Shown here in pieces: positions 1-8,527 of a DNA stretch of 54,796 bases. The position numbers and the translations under genes are program-made. The notes under the pieces were generated by a model that was not told where the DNA came from, did no database searches, and saw only the letters and a program-made list of their open reading frames with translations. The DNA is taken from positions 1-54,796 of the forward strand of contig CANGHN010000012.1 in NCBI GenBank assembly GCA_947453825.1, in the 5' to 3' direction. This DNA is from Betaproteobacteria bacterium. Its GTDB lineage: Bacteria > Pseudomonadota > Gammaproteobacteria > Burkholderiales > Burkholderiaceae. Position 1 is the stretch's first letter. Each line of letters opens with the position of its first letter.

Positions 1-215
1 AATTGACTATTTGATTTAACTTTTGTAATCGCAAGATATCGCCGTTAATAGAGCAGTTCGGAATCCAAGCTCCCCAAAAAACCCATTTTTTCGAGTTCAA
101 CGTAAGCATGTGAGGCTGTCTAAGGGAGATTTTTACTCTAAGTTGTTATGCATCGATTAAGGCCAGCGGTCTTACTAACCGATGCTAGCTCACACAAACT
201 CAGCGCTCTAGAAAT
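1..215. other. Non-coding window edge with an imperfect hairpin at 150-185
   Basis: No coding region is supported here. At 150-185 there is an inverted repeat: outer arms GCATCG (150-155) and CGATGC (180-185), inner arms AAGGCC and GGTCTT (one G-T pair) around an AGC loop. It lies downstream of tRNA-Lys on the minus strand, beyond that gene's terminator. No T-run follows on either side, so it is not an ordinary terminator. It may be a dispersed repeat or the edge of something outside the window. Confidence 0.4.
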
Positions 216-239
216 AAAAAAGCCCCGCAGAGCGAGACT
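216..239 (-). terminator. Rho-independent terminator of tRNA-Lys
   Basis: Read on the minus strand, AGTCTCGC and GCGGGGCT form an 8-bp stem (two G-T pairs) around a TCT loop, followed directly by a run of Ts. It starts 10 nt after the CCA end of the tRNA-Lys gene, as expected for its transcript end. Confidence 0.85.
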
Positions 240-249
240 TAGTAATACT

Positions 250-325
250 TGGTGGGTCGGGCGAGATTCGAACTCGCGACCAACGGATTAAAAGTCCGCT
301 GCTCTACCGACTGAGCTACCGACCC
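250..325 (-). tRNA. tRNA-Lys (anticodon TTT)
   Basis: The minus strand reads as a full cloverleaf of 76 nt including an encoded CCA. The acceptor stem GGGTCGG pairs with CCGACCC, the D-loop contains AGCTCAGTCGGTAGAGCA, the anticodon loop is CTTTTAA with anticodon TTT, and the T-arm contains GTTCGAATC. TTT decodes lysine AAA/AAG. A terminator follows within 10 nt. Confidence 0.97.
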
Positions 326-400
326 GGTAAAACAGAAATTATAGCAAGAAGTTTGTCGTCATTCCTGGGGTCTAGGCGGTCTGCCCGTAAGTCCTTGTAG

Positions 401-1738
401 TTAGGAGTTGACCCGTCTAGCGACTGGTGGATTTTTGGAAAAATACTCCTTAATTCCCTGCAAAATGGCCTCCGCAATCCGGTCCTGATAGCCATCATCA
501 TTCAATCTAGCCTCTTCTTGAGGGTTGCTGATAAAAGCTGTCTCTACAAGGATAGAGGGGATGTCTGGAGCCTTGAGAACGGCAAAGCTGGCTTGCTCTA
601 CCTTTCCTTTATGAAGAGGGGCAAATCCCCCAATTTGCTTCAGAATGGAGTTACCAACTTGTAATGAGTCTTTAATCTGAGCAGTCGTCGACATATCTAG
701 AAGAAGATTGGCTACCTGACGATCTTGGGTTTTGATGTTGATACCGCCAATGAGGTCTGAAGCATTCTCTTTATTGGCCATCCAGCGTGCCATTGAGCTA
801 CTGGCCCCCATTTGAGAAAGAGCAAATACGGAAGCACCTTTGGCTCTAGATTCAATAAAGGCATCCGCATGAATCGAGACAAATAGATCTGCTTCTACTC
901 TTCTGGCTTTTTGCACTCGCACATGAAGTGGCACAAAGTAATCGCCATCTCTAGTGAGGTAAGGGCGCATATACGCTTCGCCCTCAATCTTATCTCTCAG
1001 GCGTTTAGCGATCGAGAGTACGACATTCTTCTCTCTAGAGCCTGCAGCACCAATCGCACCCGGGTCTTCGCCGCCATGGCCAGGGTCAATAGCAATGGTG
1101 ATCAGGCGTTGGTATTTGGCGGGCGCAGGAAGTGGTTTATTTTCTGGGATGGCTTGGGCTACTGGATTCCTGGGGACTTCCTTTTCTTTCTTATTTGCAA
1201 ACTGAGCAATTAGGTCGATTTCTTCATTGGATTTTTCAAGGGCACTCTCTTTTTTGGCACTACTTTTTACTAAAGCCATGAGTGGATCAAGTGGCGTTGT
1301 TGGATATAGATCAAATACCATGCGGTAGTTGTATTCACCAATCGGATCGAGCGTAAAGAGTTGTGGTTTGATCGGCTCCTTTAAGTCAAAGACCAAACGC
1401 ACAATACCTGGCTGAAATTGCCCCACCCGAATTTGTGACACATAAGGATCGTTCGGTTTTACTTTAGCAACGAGATCTTTCAGTGTCGGATTCAGTTCTA
1501 AGCCCTGCACATCGACTACCAAACGATCTGGATTGGTGAGAATCTGCTGTGTAATCGGTAGTGGGGTATCTGACTCTAAAGTAATTCGGGTGTAGTCCTC
1601 TGATGGCCAAATGCGTACACCCAATATCTTGGCGCCCCAAGCAATATCGACCTCAGTAAGCAATAAGGCAAAACTCAAAAACTTGGCCGAAGTCTTAAGG
1701 TGCCGCCTTCTTGAAAGGTTTACTTTTTTACTACTCAT
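401..1738 (-). CDS. amiC: N-acetylmuramoyl-L-alanine amidase (AmiC type)
   Basis: Periplasmic zinc amidase that cuts the amide bond between N-acetylmuramic acid and the stem peptide, usually for daughter-cell separation. About 445 aa. The N-terminus has a twin-arginine signal (SRRRHLK followed by a hydrophobic stretch), as in E. coli AmiC. Next comes an AMIN domain (about residues 35-150), a variable linker, and an Amidase_3 domain. The latter shows IDPGHGGEDPG with the zinc His (about 221), VSIHADAF with the second His, and VETAFISN with the catalytic Glu. An upstream in-frame ATG at 1771 lies inside tsaE; I prefer the ATG at 1738, which follows the tsaE stop and leaves the Tat motif 9 residues in. 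It sits in one transcription unit with tsaE. Confidence 0.95.
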   Translation of the reverse strand: MSSKKVNLSRRRHLKTSAKFLSFALLLTEVDIAWGAKILGVRIWPSEDYTRITLESDTPLPITQQILTNPDRLVVDVQGLELNPTLKDLVAKVKPNDPYVSQIRVGQFQPGIVRLVFDLKEPIKPQLFTLDPIGEYNYRMVFDLYPTTPLDPLMALVKSSAKKESALEKSNEEIDLIAQFANKKEKEVPRNPVAQAIPENKPLPAPAKYQRLITIAIDPGHGGEDPGAIGAAGSREKNVVLSIAKRLRDKIEGEAYMRPYLTRDGDYFVPLHVRVQKARRVEADLFVSIHADAFIESRAKGASVFALSQMGASSSMARWMANKENASDLIGGINIKTQDRQVANLLLDMSTTAQIKDSLQVGNSILKQIGGFAPLHKGKVEQASFAVLKAPDIPSILVETAFISNPQEEARLNDDGYQDRIAEAILQGIKEYFSKNPPVARRVNS

Positions 1739-1742
1739 ATAT

Positions 1743-2267
1743 TTAGTTAGGTATTGCTTGAATATTCTCAAGCACTTTTTTACCTAGCTCAGAAAGGGCA
1801 TTGAGCACAATGTTGCGTTCATCTTCTTGTGTACCAGCCATCAACTGAATCTGAATATCAAATTCAGGAAGGGTTCCTTCGGCTTTTTCTGGCCATTCAA
1901 TTAAGCAAAACCCGGGCACATCAAAATATTCTGCAAATCCTGCTTCATGCCATTCGAGTGGATCGCGCATCCGATAGAGATCAAAATGATGCGCTGTAAA
2001 AGTGTGCTGCTGGGTTGTGAGTGAGTAAGGCTCACACAATGTATAGGTCGGACTTTTGACCTTTCCAGCGTAACCCAAGCTTTGTATTAAATATCTAGCA
2101 AAGGTCGTTTTACCTGCCCCCAAGTCACCTTCTAGGGAGATATTGAGGTGAGCAGCTGGGTTTTGCTGGATAAACTGCCCAAGACTACCGGCAAAGCGCT
2201 TAGCAAGCTCCGCGGTTTGCGCTTCCTGCCTACAATATTGCTTGAGGGTTGCCTGTATTTGCGTCAT
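1743..2267 (-). CDS. tsaE: tRNA threonylcarbamoyladenosine biosynthesis ATPase TsaE
   Basis: Cytoplasmic P-loop ATPase that works with TsaB and TsaD in making t6A37 on tRNAs that read ANN codons. 174 aa, close to the family length. The Walker A motif GDLGAGKTT lies near residues 46-54, the family motif HHFDLYRM near 93 and LIEWPEKAEG near 123. It starts at 2267, divergent from queG with a 43-bp gap, and is followed 4 nt later by amiC; the tsaE-amiC pair is common in proteobacteria. Pairing it divergently with queG puts two tRNA anticodon-loop modification genes side by side. Confidence 0.95.
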   Translation of the reverse strand: MTQIQATLKQYCRQEAQTAELAKRFAGSLGQFIQQNPAAHLNISLEGDLGAGKTTFARYLIQSLGYAGKVKSPTYTLCEPYSLTTQQHTFTAHHFDLYRMRDPLEWHEAGFAEYFDVPGFCLIEWPEKAEGTLPEFDIQIQLMAGTQEDERNIVLNALSELGKKVLENIQAIPN

Positions 2268-2310
2268 TGCCCTAGTTTATTCAATTATTGCGCTACATTC
2301 TGTATTCAAT

Positions 2311-3411
2311 ATGTCATTCACACCAAACCCCCCGGATCTGGATCGGTCTAAGCTACGTGCTTGGCTTGGGGAGCAGGCCCTGCAACTGGGGTTTGATGGT
2401 TTGCGCATTACCGATAGTCATGTAGGCCCTGCCAGTGAACGCTTGCAAGCGTGGCTAGCAGAGGGGCGCCATGGGCATATGGAGTACATGGAGCGCCATG
2501 CAGAGCTACGCTCTAATCCTCAATTACTCATGCCGGGCACCGTCAGAGTCATTTGTGTTTCGATGAACTACCTGCCTGCTGAAACGGATTTTGATCATGA
2601 GTGGCAACGCTTGGAGGATCCTAGTCAAGCCGTAGTCTCCTTGTATGCCCGTGGGCGTGATTATCACAAAGTCCTACGCAACCGCTTGCAAGACCTTGCT
2701 AAATTATTGGAAGAAAAAATCGGCGCCTTTGGCTATCGCGTGTTTACCGACTCGGCACCTTTGATGGAAGTAGAGTTAGCTCGCAAGGCAGGCTTAGGTT
2801 GGCGCGGTAAGCACACGCTATTACTCAATCGAGAATCTGGCTCAACTTTTTTCTTAGGTGAGATTTTGGTCGATATGCCATTGCCTTTAGATCATGAACA
2901 GTCAGATCACTGTGGTACTTGCCAGTCCTGTATTGAAGTTTGCCCCACCCAAGCCATTACTGCCCCTTATCAGCTCGATGCGCGTCGTTGCATCTCTTAT
3001 TTGACGATTGAAAATCCTAAAGCCATTCCGATGGAATTCAGAAGGGCGCTTGGCAATCGTGTTTATGGTTGCGATGATTGTCAATTAATCTGCCCTTGGA
3101 ATAAATTTGCCAAGCGTACACAGTTATCTGATTTTGCTCAGCGCCATGGCTTAGGACAGGCCAGTCTTTTGCATTTATGGTCTTGGACTCAAGCGGAATT
3201 TGAGCGGCGCCATGAAGGCAGTGCGATCCGCCGCATTGGCTATAGTCGTTGGCGTCGTAACCTTGCGGTAGCAATGGGGAATGCACTGGCTAGCCCTTTA
3301 GTATTGGATGCCGAGAAGGGTGCCATACGAGCAGCTTTGAGTAATGCCTTGAACTCTGCTGATGACCTGGTGGCAGAGCATATTCAATGGGCTTTGCAGA
3401 CTTCTATTTGA
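2311..3411 (+). CDS. queG: Epoxyqueuosine reductase QueG
   Basis: Cobalamin- and 4Fe-4S-dependent enzyme that reduces epoxyqueuosine to queuosine in tRNA, the last step of queuosine synthesis. 366 aa. Two ferredoxin-like cysteine motifs are visible: CGTCQSCIEVCP (about 200-211) and CDDCQLICP (about 253-262), with CIS between them. A longer frame opens at 2242 but its first 23 residues are not family-like and overlap tsaE, so I chose the ATG at 2311 (MSFTPNPPD). The enzyme needs B12, which fits the BtuB receptor with its riboswitch near 48 kb. Confidence 0.95.
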   Translation: MSFTPNPPDLDRSKLRAWLGEQALQLGFDGLRITDSHVGPASERLQAWLAEGRHGHMEYMERHAELRSNPQLLMPGTVRVICVSMNYLPAETDFDHEWQRLEDPSQAVVSLYARGRDYHKVLRNRLQDLAKLLEEKIGAFGYRVFTDSAPLMEVELARKAGLGWRGKHTLLLNRESGSTFFLGEILVDMPLPLDHEQSDHCGTCQSCIEVCPTQAITAPYQLDARRCISYLTIENPKAIPMEFRRALGNRVYGCDDCQLICPWNKFAKRTQLSDFAQRHGLGQASLLHLWSWTQAEFERRHEGSAIRRIGYSRWRRNLAVAMGNALASPLVLDAEKGAIRAALSNALNSADDLVAEHIQWALQTSI

Positions 3412-3435
3412 TCGCCAGTCACTTACAATCACTGC

Positions 3436-4212
3436 ATGGCCTCCACTAAACAACCTGATTTAAATCCTAGTGAGCGCTCTTCTGAGTTGAGGGAGTTTGT
3501 CGATACCAGGGCAGCCTTTTGGTTTGGCGTTAAAAATGGTTTAGGTGCGCCTGCAATGGTTCTGTTTGCCGGCATGATCGGTTTTGGGGCAATGGTCAAA
3601 ACTGCTGGGCTTGATGGTTGGTTTGCGGTAGCTAGTAGTCTATTAATGTTTGCCTTACCGGGCCAAGTTTTGTTACTAGAAATGCTGATAACTGGCTCTC
3701 CTATTGTGGCTATTATTTTGGCGTCTACTCTGACATCAGCACGCTTTATCACCATGACAGTCACTTTATTTCCGCAACTGCATGCGCAAGACCGTAATCG
3801 GAAGTTATACGCATCAGTTCATTTATTAGCGATGACTGCTTGGGCGGTATCGATGCGTGAATTCAATGTTCTAGATGTAAAACATCGAGCTAGTTATTTT
3901 TTAGGGCTGGGGTTGGTGTGCTGGTTAGCTGCAATACCGGGAACCTACTTAGGTTACTTGCTAGCTGGAGCTGTACCAGTTTCAGTGACACTTGGCCTCA
4001 TCTTTATTAATCCCCTATTTTTTCTATTAACCTTTACTGAAGTAAAGCCATGGATCAATCGAATTGCTATTTTCTTGGGCTGTGTTTTTGGCCCCATCTT
4101 TTATTTATTAGATCGTGATTCTAGTTTGCTTGCTGCAGGCTTATTAGCTGGCACGATCGCCTATCTCTTTGATCGCAAGGTCTTGCGTAAAAAACCTGGA
4201 GTGATCGGCTGA
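3436..4212 (+). CDS. azlC: AzlC-type amino-acid exporter, large subunit
   Basis: Inner-membrane subunit of an AzlCD (LIV-E) exporter; the family exports branched-chain amino acids and analogues such as azaleucine. 258 aa, with several hydrophobic segments and the AzlC-like beginning FWFGVKNGLGAPAMVLFAGM. It begins 25 bp after queG, and its stop codon overlaps the azlD start (TGATG at 4210-4214), so the two are translationally coupled. Substrate is known only at family level; other exported amino acids are possible. Confidence 0.88.
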   Translation: MASTKQPDLNPSERSSELREFVDTRAAFWFGVKNGLGAPAMVLFAGMIGFGAMVKTAGLDGWFAVASSLLMFALPGQVLLLEMLITGSPIVAIILASTLTSARFITMTVTLFPQLHAQDRNRKLYASVHLLAMTAWAVSMREFNVLDVKHRASYFLGLGLVCWLAAIPGTYLGYLLAGAVPVSVTLGLIFINPLFFLLTFTEVKPWINRIAIFLGCVFGPIFYLLDRDSSLLAAGLLAGTIAYLFDRKVLRKKPGVIG

Positions 4213-4553
4213 TGAATACCATGCTACAGGGTTGGGGTTTGTGGGCTGCCTTGATTGGAGCTAGTGTAGGCACCTATGTTTGCCGCGCGATTGGCGTTTT
4301 ACTGTCTGGACGCATCGATCAAGATAGTGAAATATTTCGTTGGTTGTCTGCAGTGACCTACGCCATGATGGGTGCATTGACAGTACGCATCATTTTTCTG
4401 CCGGTAGGCCTGATGGATACCGTACCCATGGCAATCCGCATTTTGATCTGCGTTTTGAGTGTTGGGGTGATGCTATCCAAACCTAGTCAACGACTTGTTC
4501 CAGCCTTGTTGACTGGAACATTGCTCATGGTATCTTACGGCGTAATTCGGTAA
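4212..4553 (+). CDS. azlD: AzlD-type amino-acid exporter, small subunit
   Basis: Small membrane partner of AzlC. 113 aa, with four predicted hydrophobic segments and the family pattern around VTYAMMGALTVRIIF. The start ATG shares one base with the azlC stop. The gene ends 8 bp before the convergent end of the FAD dehydrogenase gene, and I see no hairpin terminator between them. Confidence 0.87.
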   Translation: MNTMLQGWGLWAALIGASVGTYVCRAIGVLLSGRIDQDSEIFRWLSAVTYAMMGALTVRIIFLPVGLMDTVPMAIRILICVLSVGVMLSKPSQRLVPALLTGTLLMVSYGVIR

Positions 4554-4561
4554 GACAGTTT

Positions 4562-7500
4562 TTAGAGATGTGCTGCCAAAATTCTGGCGATATGTACTGC
4601 TTTTCTTTGCGTACCATCTGCAATTTGATGGCGGCAGCTAGTACCATCTGCTACAACCCAACTATCGGGCGCCTTGCGAATACTGGGTAATAGACTTAGC
4701 TCAGCCATTTGCTTGGAAACTTCTATGTGCTCTGCTTCATAACCAAAGCTACCAGCCATGCCGCAGCAAGAAGACTCAATTAACTTGGGGTCGGCTTTTG
4801 GAATGAGCTTAAGTAATTCCATAGCGGGAGTAACGGCAGCAAATGCTTTTTGGTGACAATGTCCATGAAAGAGTACTGGTTTGCTGGCTTCTTTGAGTTT
4901 CAGTGTGAGTTTGCCTGTTTTTGCTTCATTGGCTAAAAATTCTTCTAGGAGTTGCGCTTGCCTAGAAATACTCACAGCGCGCTCACCAAAACCCATGACT
5001 AAGGCTTCATCCTTCAAAGTAAACAGGCATGAAGGCTCAAGACCAATAATAGGAATATTTTTTGCTGCATAGGGCGCTAAGTGATCAAGTAATTCATCAA
5101 GGCTCGCTTTTGCCTGATCTACCATACCAGCAGCAAGATAAGTTCTGCCACAGCAAAATTCTTTTGAGCAAGTGTTTTGAGTTGCGACTTGTTTTTGTTT
5201 ACTGCTCTTATGTGGAATGTGTACTCGATAGCCTGCAGCTGTCAGCACTTTTAAAGCTGCTTGTAGATTTTCATCCTCAAAATACGCGTTAAAGGTATCA
5301 GCAAGCAAAACAACACCGCGATGACCATCAGCTTGATTGCTCAGTTGCTCTGCTGAGTATTGATATGGGTTAGCTAACTTTTGATTCCAGAAAGTTCTAC
5401 TTTTCCAGATTGGTAGGCTACGTTGTGCAGAAATCCCCATGAACCACTCTTGTAATTTTGCTATGGGCGCGATGTGATTACGCAGATTCAGTAATACTGG
5501 TAAGAGGGGGATGTTACTAATGGCGGCTGCATACCGAGGAAGGTAAGCCACGGCAAGATCTCGCAAGGAGTGGCCTACCCGTTTTTTGTATGCGGATAAG
5601 AACTCAATTTTCATCTTGGCCATATCGACGCCAGTAGGGCATTCGCGACGACAGGCCTTGCAGCTGACGCACAACTCCATCACTTCTTTGATGGCATCGC
5701 TACCCATGGGTGAGGCAGTAGCAGTGTTTTGATGGAGATCGATTTGATTAGAAAGCGCTAAACGCAAGGTATTCGCTCTGCCACGCGTGAGATGTTTCTC
5801 ATCCCGAGTAACGCGATAGCTAGGGCACATTACTTCAGCATCAAATTTGCGGCAGTGACCATTGTTATTACACATCTCTACTGCCTTGGCTAAACCCATT
5901 GCAGGGTCGCCACCCGTTCCTGGTGCGGTAGTCTCTTCAGTAACAGGATTATTTTGTACGTTCCAAGCAGACCAATCTAATGCAGGTTTTAGTGGAATGA
6001 CTTTATAACTTGGTGGAAAGCGGAAGTTGCTGGCATCGTCCATTTTGGGCGGATTGACAATCTTACCGGGGTTGAATAATCCATTGGGATCAAATGCGTG
6101 CTTAATTTCTGCAAGGGCCTCAGTAATCTTGGGGCCAAATTGCCAAGAGATCCACTCACCACGGCATAAGCCATCACCATGCTCGCCGCTGTAAGCACCC
6201 TTATATTTACGCACCAATGCAGAAGCTTCTTCGGCAACAGCACGCATCTTCTGGGCACCATCTCTGCGCATATCTAAAATTGGTCGCACGTGGAGTGTGC
6301 CAACAGAAGCATGTGCATACCAAGTACCGCGTGAACCATGTTTTGTAAAGACTTCAGTTAAGGACTGGGTGTAGTCAGCTAAGCTCTCTAGCGGCACAGC
6401 GCAATCTTCAATAAAGCTCACCGGTTTACCGTCACCTTTGAGGCTCATCATGATGTTTAAGCCCGCTTTGCGCACTTCCCAGAGATTTTTCTGAGGTGCC
6501 GCATCAGGCATCAGTACTACAGATCCAGGTAAACCTAAATCACCCATTAATTCTTGTAGTGCTTTGAGTTTATCTAGTAAGGGTGCATGCGCTTCACCAG
6601 AAAACTCGACTAATAAGATCGCTTCTGGCGTTTGCGAACTGGCATCGATCAGGGCGGTTTCAATAGTTTTCTGAAAGCTCGGATTACTACGCGCCAAATC
6701 AATCATAGTGCGATCTACAAGCTCAACAGCAGTAGGGCCGATTTTCACAATATGTTGTGCACTATCCATCGCTTTATAAAAGCTTGCAAAGTTCACGATA
6801 CCGAGTACTTTGTGCCGAGGTAATGGCGCCAGTTTGAGTTTGAGTGATTTGAAATATGCTAAGGTTCCTTCACTACCAACGAGAAGGTGTGCTAAGTTGA
6901 CGCTGCCGTCTTGGGTGTAAGGTAATTCACTTTGAGGATGAAAGAGGTCAAGGTTATAACCTGCTACGCGCCTCAGTACTTTCGGAAAGCGACTCTCGAT
7001 TTCAGGTTGTAGATTATTGGCAAGACCTTTGACATAGTCACCCAGCTGTTTAGCAACGCCAGTACTAGCAGCGTAATTACCAAATTGGGCAATCGCGCCA
7101 TTGGCAAGCCACGCATCAATTCCTAAAACGTTGTGCACCATATTGCCGTAAGCAATCGAGCGACTGCCGCAGGAGTTATTGCCAGCCATACCGCCAATAG
7201 TTGCCTGACCCGCAGTGGAAACATCTACCGGGTACCAAACGCCATGCTGCTTGAGTGAGCTATTGAGATGATCTAACACCATTCCAGGCTCTACTTCTAC
7301 ATAAGATTGTTCTAGATTGAGATCGAGCAGATTACGAAAATATTTGGTGTTATCAATCACAAGGGCGGCGCCAGTAGTTTGACCACACTGACTAGTGCCG
7401 CCTCCGCGAGGAAGTACTGGCACGCCAAGATCTGCAGCAATCTGCAGAGCGCTAGCAATATCCTGTGCAGTCTTCGGTATAAAGACCGCTACAGGCATTG

Positions 7501-7642
7501 CTTGATAGATGGAGGCATCAGTAGCATAGCGACCGCGGCTAGCTGAGTCAGTCATGACTTCACCAGAGGTTTCTTGACGTAGACGTTTGGCTAATTGCAT
7601 CTGATCCACTATCAGCGCTCGGATATCGATAGGCTTATTCAT
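4562..7642 (-). CDS. Fused FAD-linked and Fe-S 2-hydroxyacid dehydrogenase (YdiJ-like)
   Basis: A 1026-aa membrane-associated type flavoprotein that joins a GlcD-like FAD half to a GlcF-like Fe-S half, as in E. coli YdiJ (D-2-hydroxyglutarate dehydrogenase). The FAD-binding_4 domain is seen near residues 45-200 (VPVLPRGGGTSQCGQTTG, GNNSCGSRS), then the FAD-oxidase C domain with HASVGTLHVRP and SGEHGDG. The Fe-S part has CNNNGHCRKFDAEVMCPSYR (about 590-610), CVSCKACRRECPTG (about 655) and CCG-type motifs (EFCCGRT, HGHCHQKAF, SSCCGMAGS). Its start overlaps the GntR gene by 4 nt (ATGA), so they are coupled. The true substrate could be D-2-hydroxyglutarate, D-lactate or glycolate; the neighbouring aminotransferase and GlcG-like gene favour a glycolate/glyoxylate-type acid, but this is inference. 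Confidence 0.87.
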   Translation of the reverse strand: MNKPIDIRALIVDQMQLAKRLRQETSGEVMTDSASRGRYATDASIYQAMPVAVFIPKTAQDIASALQIAADLGVPVLPRGGGTSQCGQTTGAALVIDNTKYFRNLLDLNLEQSYVEVEPGMVLDHLNSSLKQHGVWYPVDVSTAGQATIGGMAGNNSCGSRSIAYGNMVHNVLGIDAWLANGAIAQFGNYAASTGVAKQLGDYVKGLANNLQPEIESRFPKVLRRVAGYNLDLFHPQSELPYTQDGSVNLAHLLVGSEGTLAYFKSLKLKLAPLPRHKVLGIVNFASFYKAMDSAQHIVKIGPTAVELVDRTMIDLARSNPSFQKTIETALIDASSQTPEAILLVEFSGEAHAPLLDKLKALQELMGDLGLPGSVVLMPDAAPQKNLWEVRKAGLNIMMSLKGDGKPVSFIEDCAVPLESLADYTQSLTEVFTKHGSRGTWYAHASVGTLHVRPILDMRRDGAQKMRAVAEEASALVRKYKGAYSGEHGDGLCRGEWISWQFGPKITEALAEIKHAFDPNGLFNPGKIVNPPKMDDASNFRFPPSYKVIPLKPALDWSAWNVQNNPVTEETTAPGTGGDPAMGLAKAVEMCNNNGHCRKFDAEVMCPSYRVTRDEKHLTRGRANTLRLALSNQIDLHQNTATASPMGSDAIKEVMELCVSCKACRRECPTGVDMAKMKIEFLSAYKKRVGHSLRDLAVAYLPRYAAAISNIPLLPVLLNLRNHIAPIAKLQEWFMGISAQRSLPIWKSRTFWNQKLANPYQYSAEQLSNQADGHRGVVLLADTFNAYFEDENLQAALKVLTAAGYRVHIPHKSSKQKQVATQNTCSKEFCCGRTYLAAGMVDQAKASLDELLDHLAPYAAKNIPIIGLEPSCLFTLKDEALVMGFGERAVSISRQAQLLEEFLANEAKTGKLTLKLKEASKPVLFHGHCHQKAFAAVTPAMELLKLIPKADPKLIESSCCGMAGSFGYEAEHIEVSKQMAELSLLPSIRKAPDSWVVADGTSCRHQIADGTQRKAVHIARILAAHL

Positions 7643-8340
7643 GCTTTACCCAGCTCCGCAGTCTCTTGACTTGCTCCAGCCTCTAATTTGATGAGCTGCA
7701 CTACAACATCACGTTTATTTTTAACGTGCTGCATCATGATTTTTCGCATTCGGGCGCTATCTCTGGCTTTGAGGGCATCCAGCATTTCTTGATGCTCCTC
7801 AACCGCCTTTTCCCATTTCACGCCATCTTGATTAGAGCGAAAGCGCAAGGCTTCAATACGGGCATTGACTTGTGAAAAGAGCTTGCTGAGCACTGGATTA
7901 TTTGCGGCTTGATTAATGAGTTGATGAATATGTAGATTTAGCTTGTAGTAACTCGACAAGTCACGGCGTGCATAAGAGGCCATCATCTCGTATTGAAGTG
8001 CTTCCAATTCAGAAAGGACGGCATCACTAATATTCTTGGCTGCCAACTCTCCCGAAAAACCTTCTAAGTCAGCGATTACGTCAAAAGTATTGATGACATC
8101 CACAACACTCAGTTGTAAGGCGATCGCACCACGGTTGGCAATAAGCTCTACTAAACCATCAGCAGCAAGACGACGAATTGCTTCTCGAATCGGGGTGCGA
8201 GACACTTTCAGGCTTTCGGCTAACTCGCGCTCATTAAGCTTGCTGCCAGGAGGAATCTTGCCTTCAACCAAAAGTAGGCGCAGTTTTTGAAAGATTGCCT
8301 CGTGCAAATTCTGAGAATTCGGTTGTTCAATTGCCGTCAT
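7639..8340 (-). CDS. GntR-family (FadR/FCD) transcriptional regulator
   Basis: Metabolite-responsive DNA-binding regulator. 233 aa. The N-terminal winged helix shows the GntR pattern (GKIPPGSKLNERELAESLKV, SRTPIREAIRRLAADGLVE). The C-terminal FCD all-helical ligand domain (about 90-220) contains the usual metal/ligand histidines (LHIHQLINQA, EEHQEMLDAL). It is cotranscribed with the dehydrogenase downstream (4-nt overlap) and divergent from the aminotransferase. Palindromes TTTGTATACAAA at 8355 and 8448 are its likely operators; the first is 15 bp from its own start, suggesting autorepression. The ligand is unknown, probably a hydroxy- or keto-acid. Confidence 0.92.
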   Translation of the reverse strand: MTAIEQPNSQNLHEAIFQKLRLLLVEGKIPPGSKLNERELAESLKVSRTPIREAIRRLAADGLVELIANRGAIALQLSVVDVINTFDVIADLEGFSGELAAKNISDAVLSELEALQYEMMASYARRDLSSYYKLNLHIHQLINQAANNPVLSKLFSQVNARIEALRFRSNQDGVKWEKAVEEHQEMLDALKARDSARMRKIMMQHVKNKRDVVVQLIKLEAGASQETAELGKA

Positions 8341-8354
8341 AAGTGAGGTCTATA

Positions 8355-8366
8355 TTTGTATACAAA
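8355..8366. promoter_or_regulatory. Palindromic operator 1, probable GntR site
   Basis: Perfect palindrome TTTGTATACAAA, 15 bp upstream of the GntR start codon. Its core TTGTATACAA fits the TNGT-N3-ACNA pattern bound by FCD-type GntR proteins. The same core recurs at 8448-8461, with centres 94 bp apart (about nine helical turns). Confidence 0.75.
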
Positions 8367-8447
8367 AATATTAATAAGCCATCATAAAGCAAAAATGTCT
8401 GCTTTAAATGCTTAATTAAGGCTTTATTTTAAGGTTTTCAGTAAATA

Positions 8448-8461
8448 TTTTGTATACAAAA
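8448..8461. promoter_or_regulatory. Palindromic operator 2, probable GntR site
   Basis: Perfect 14-bp palindrome TTTTGTATACAAAA, about 67 bp before the aminotransferase ATG at 8528. It has the same core as the site at 8355, so the regulator probably controls both divergent units, possibly by looping. Confidence 0.75.
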
Positions 8462-8527
8462 TAGAAAAATGGCCAAAATTGCCTTACACTAAGCAGATTA
8501 TTTAACCTAAAACCAGTGAGACAAAGC

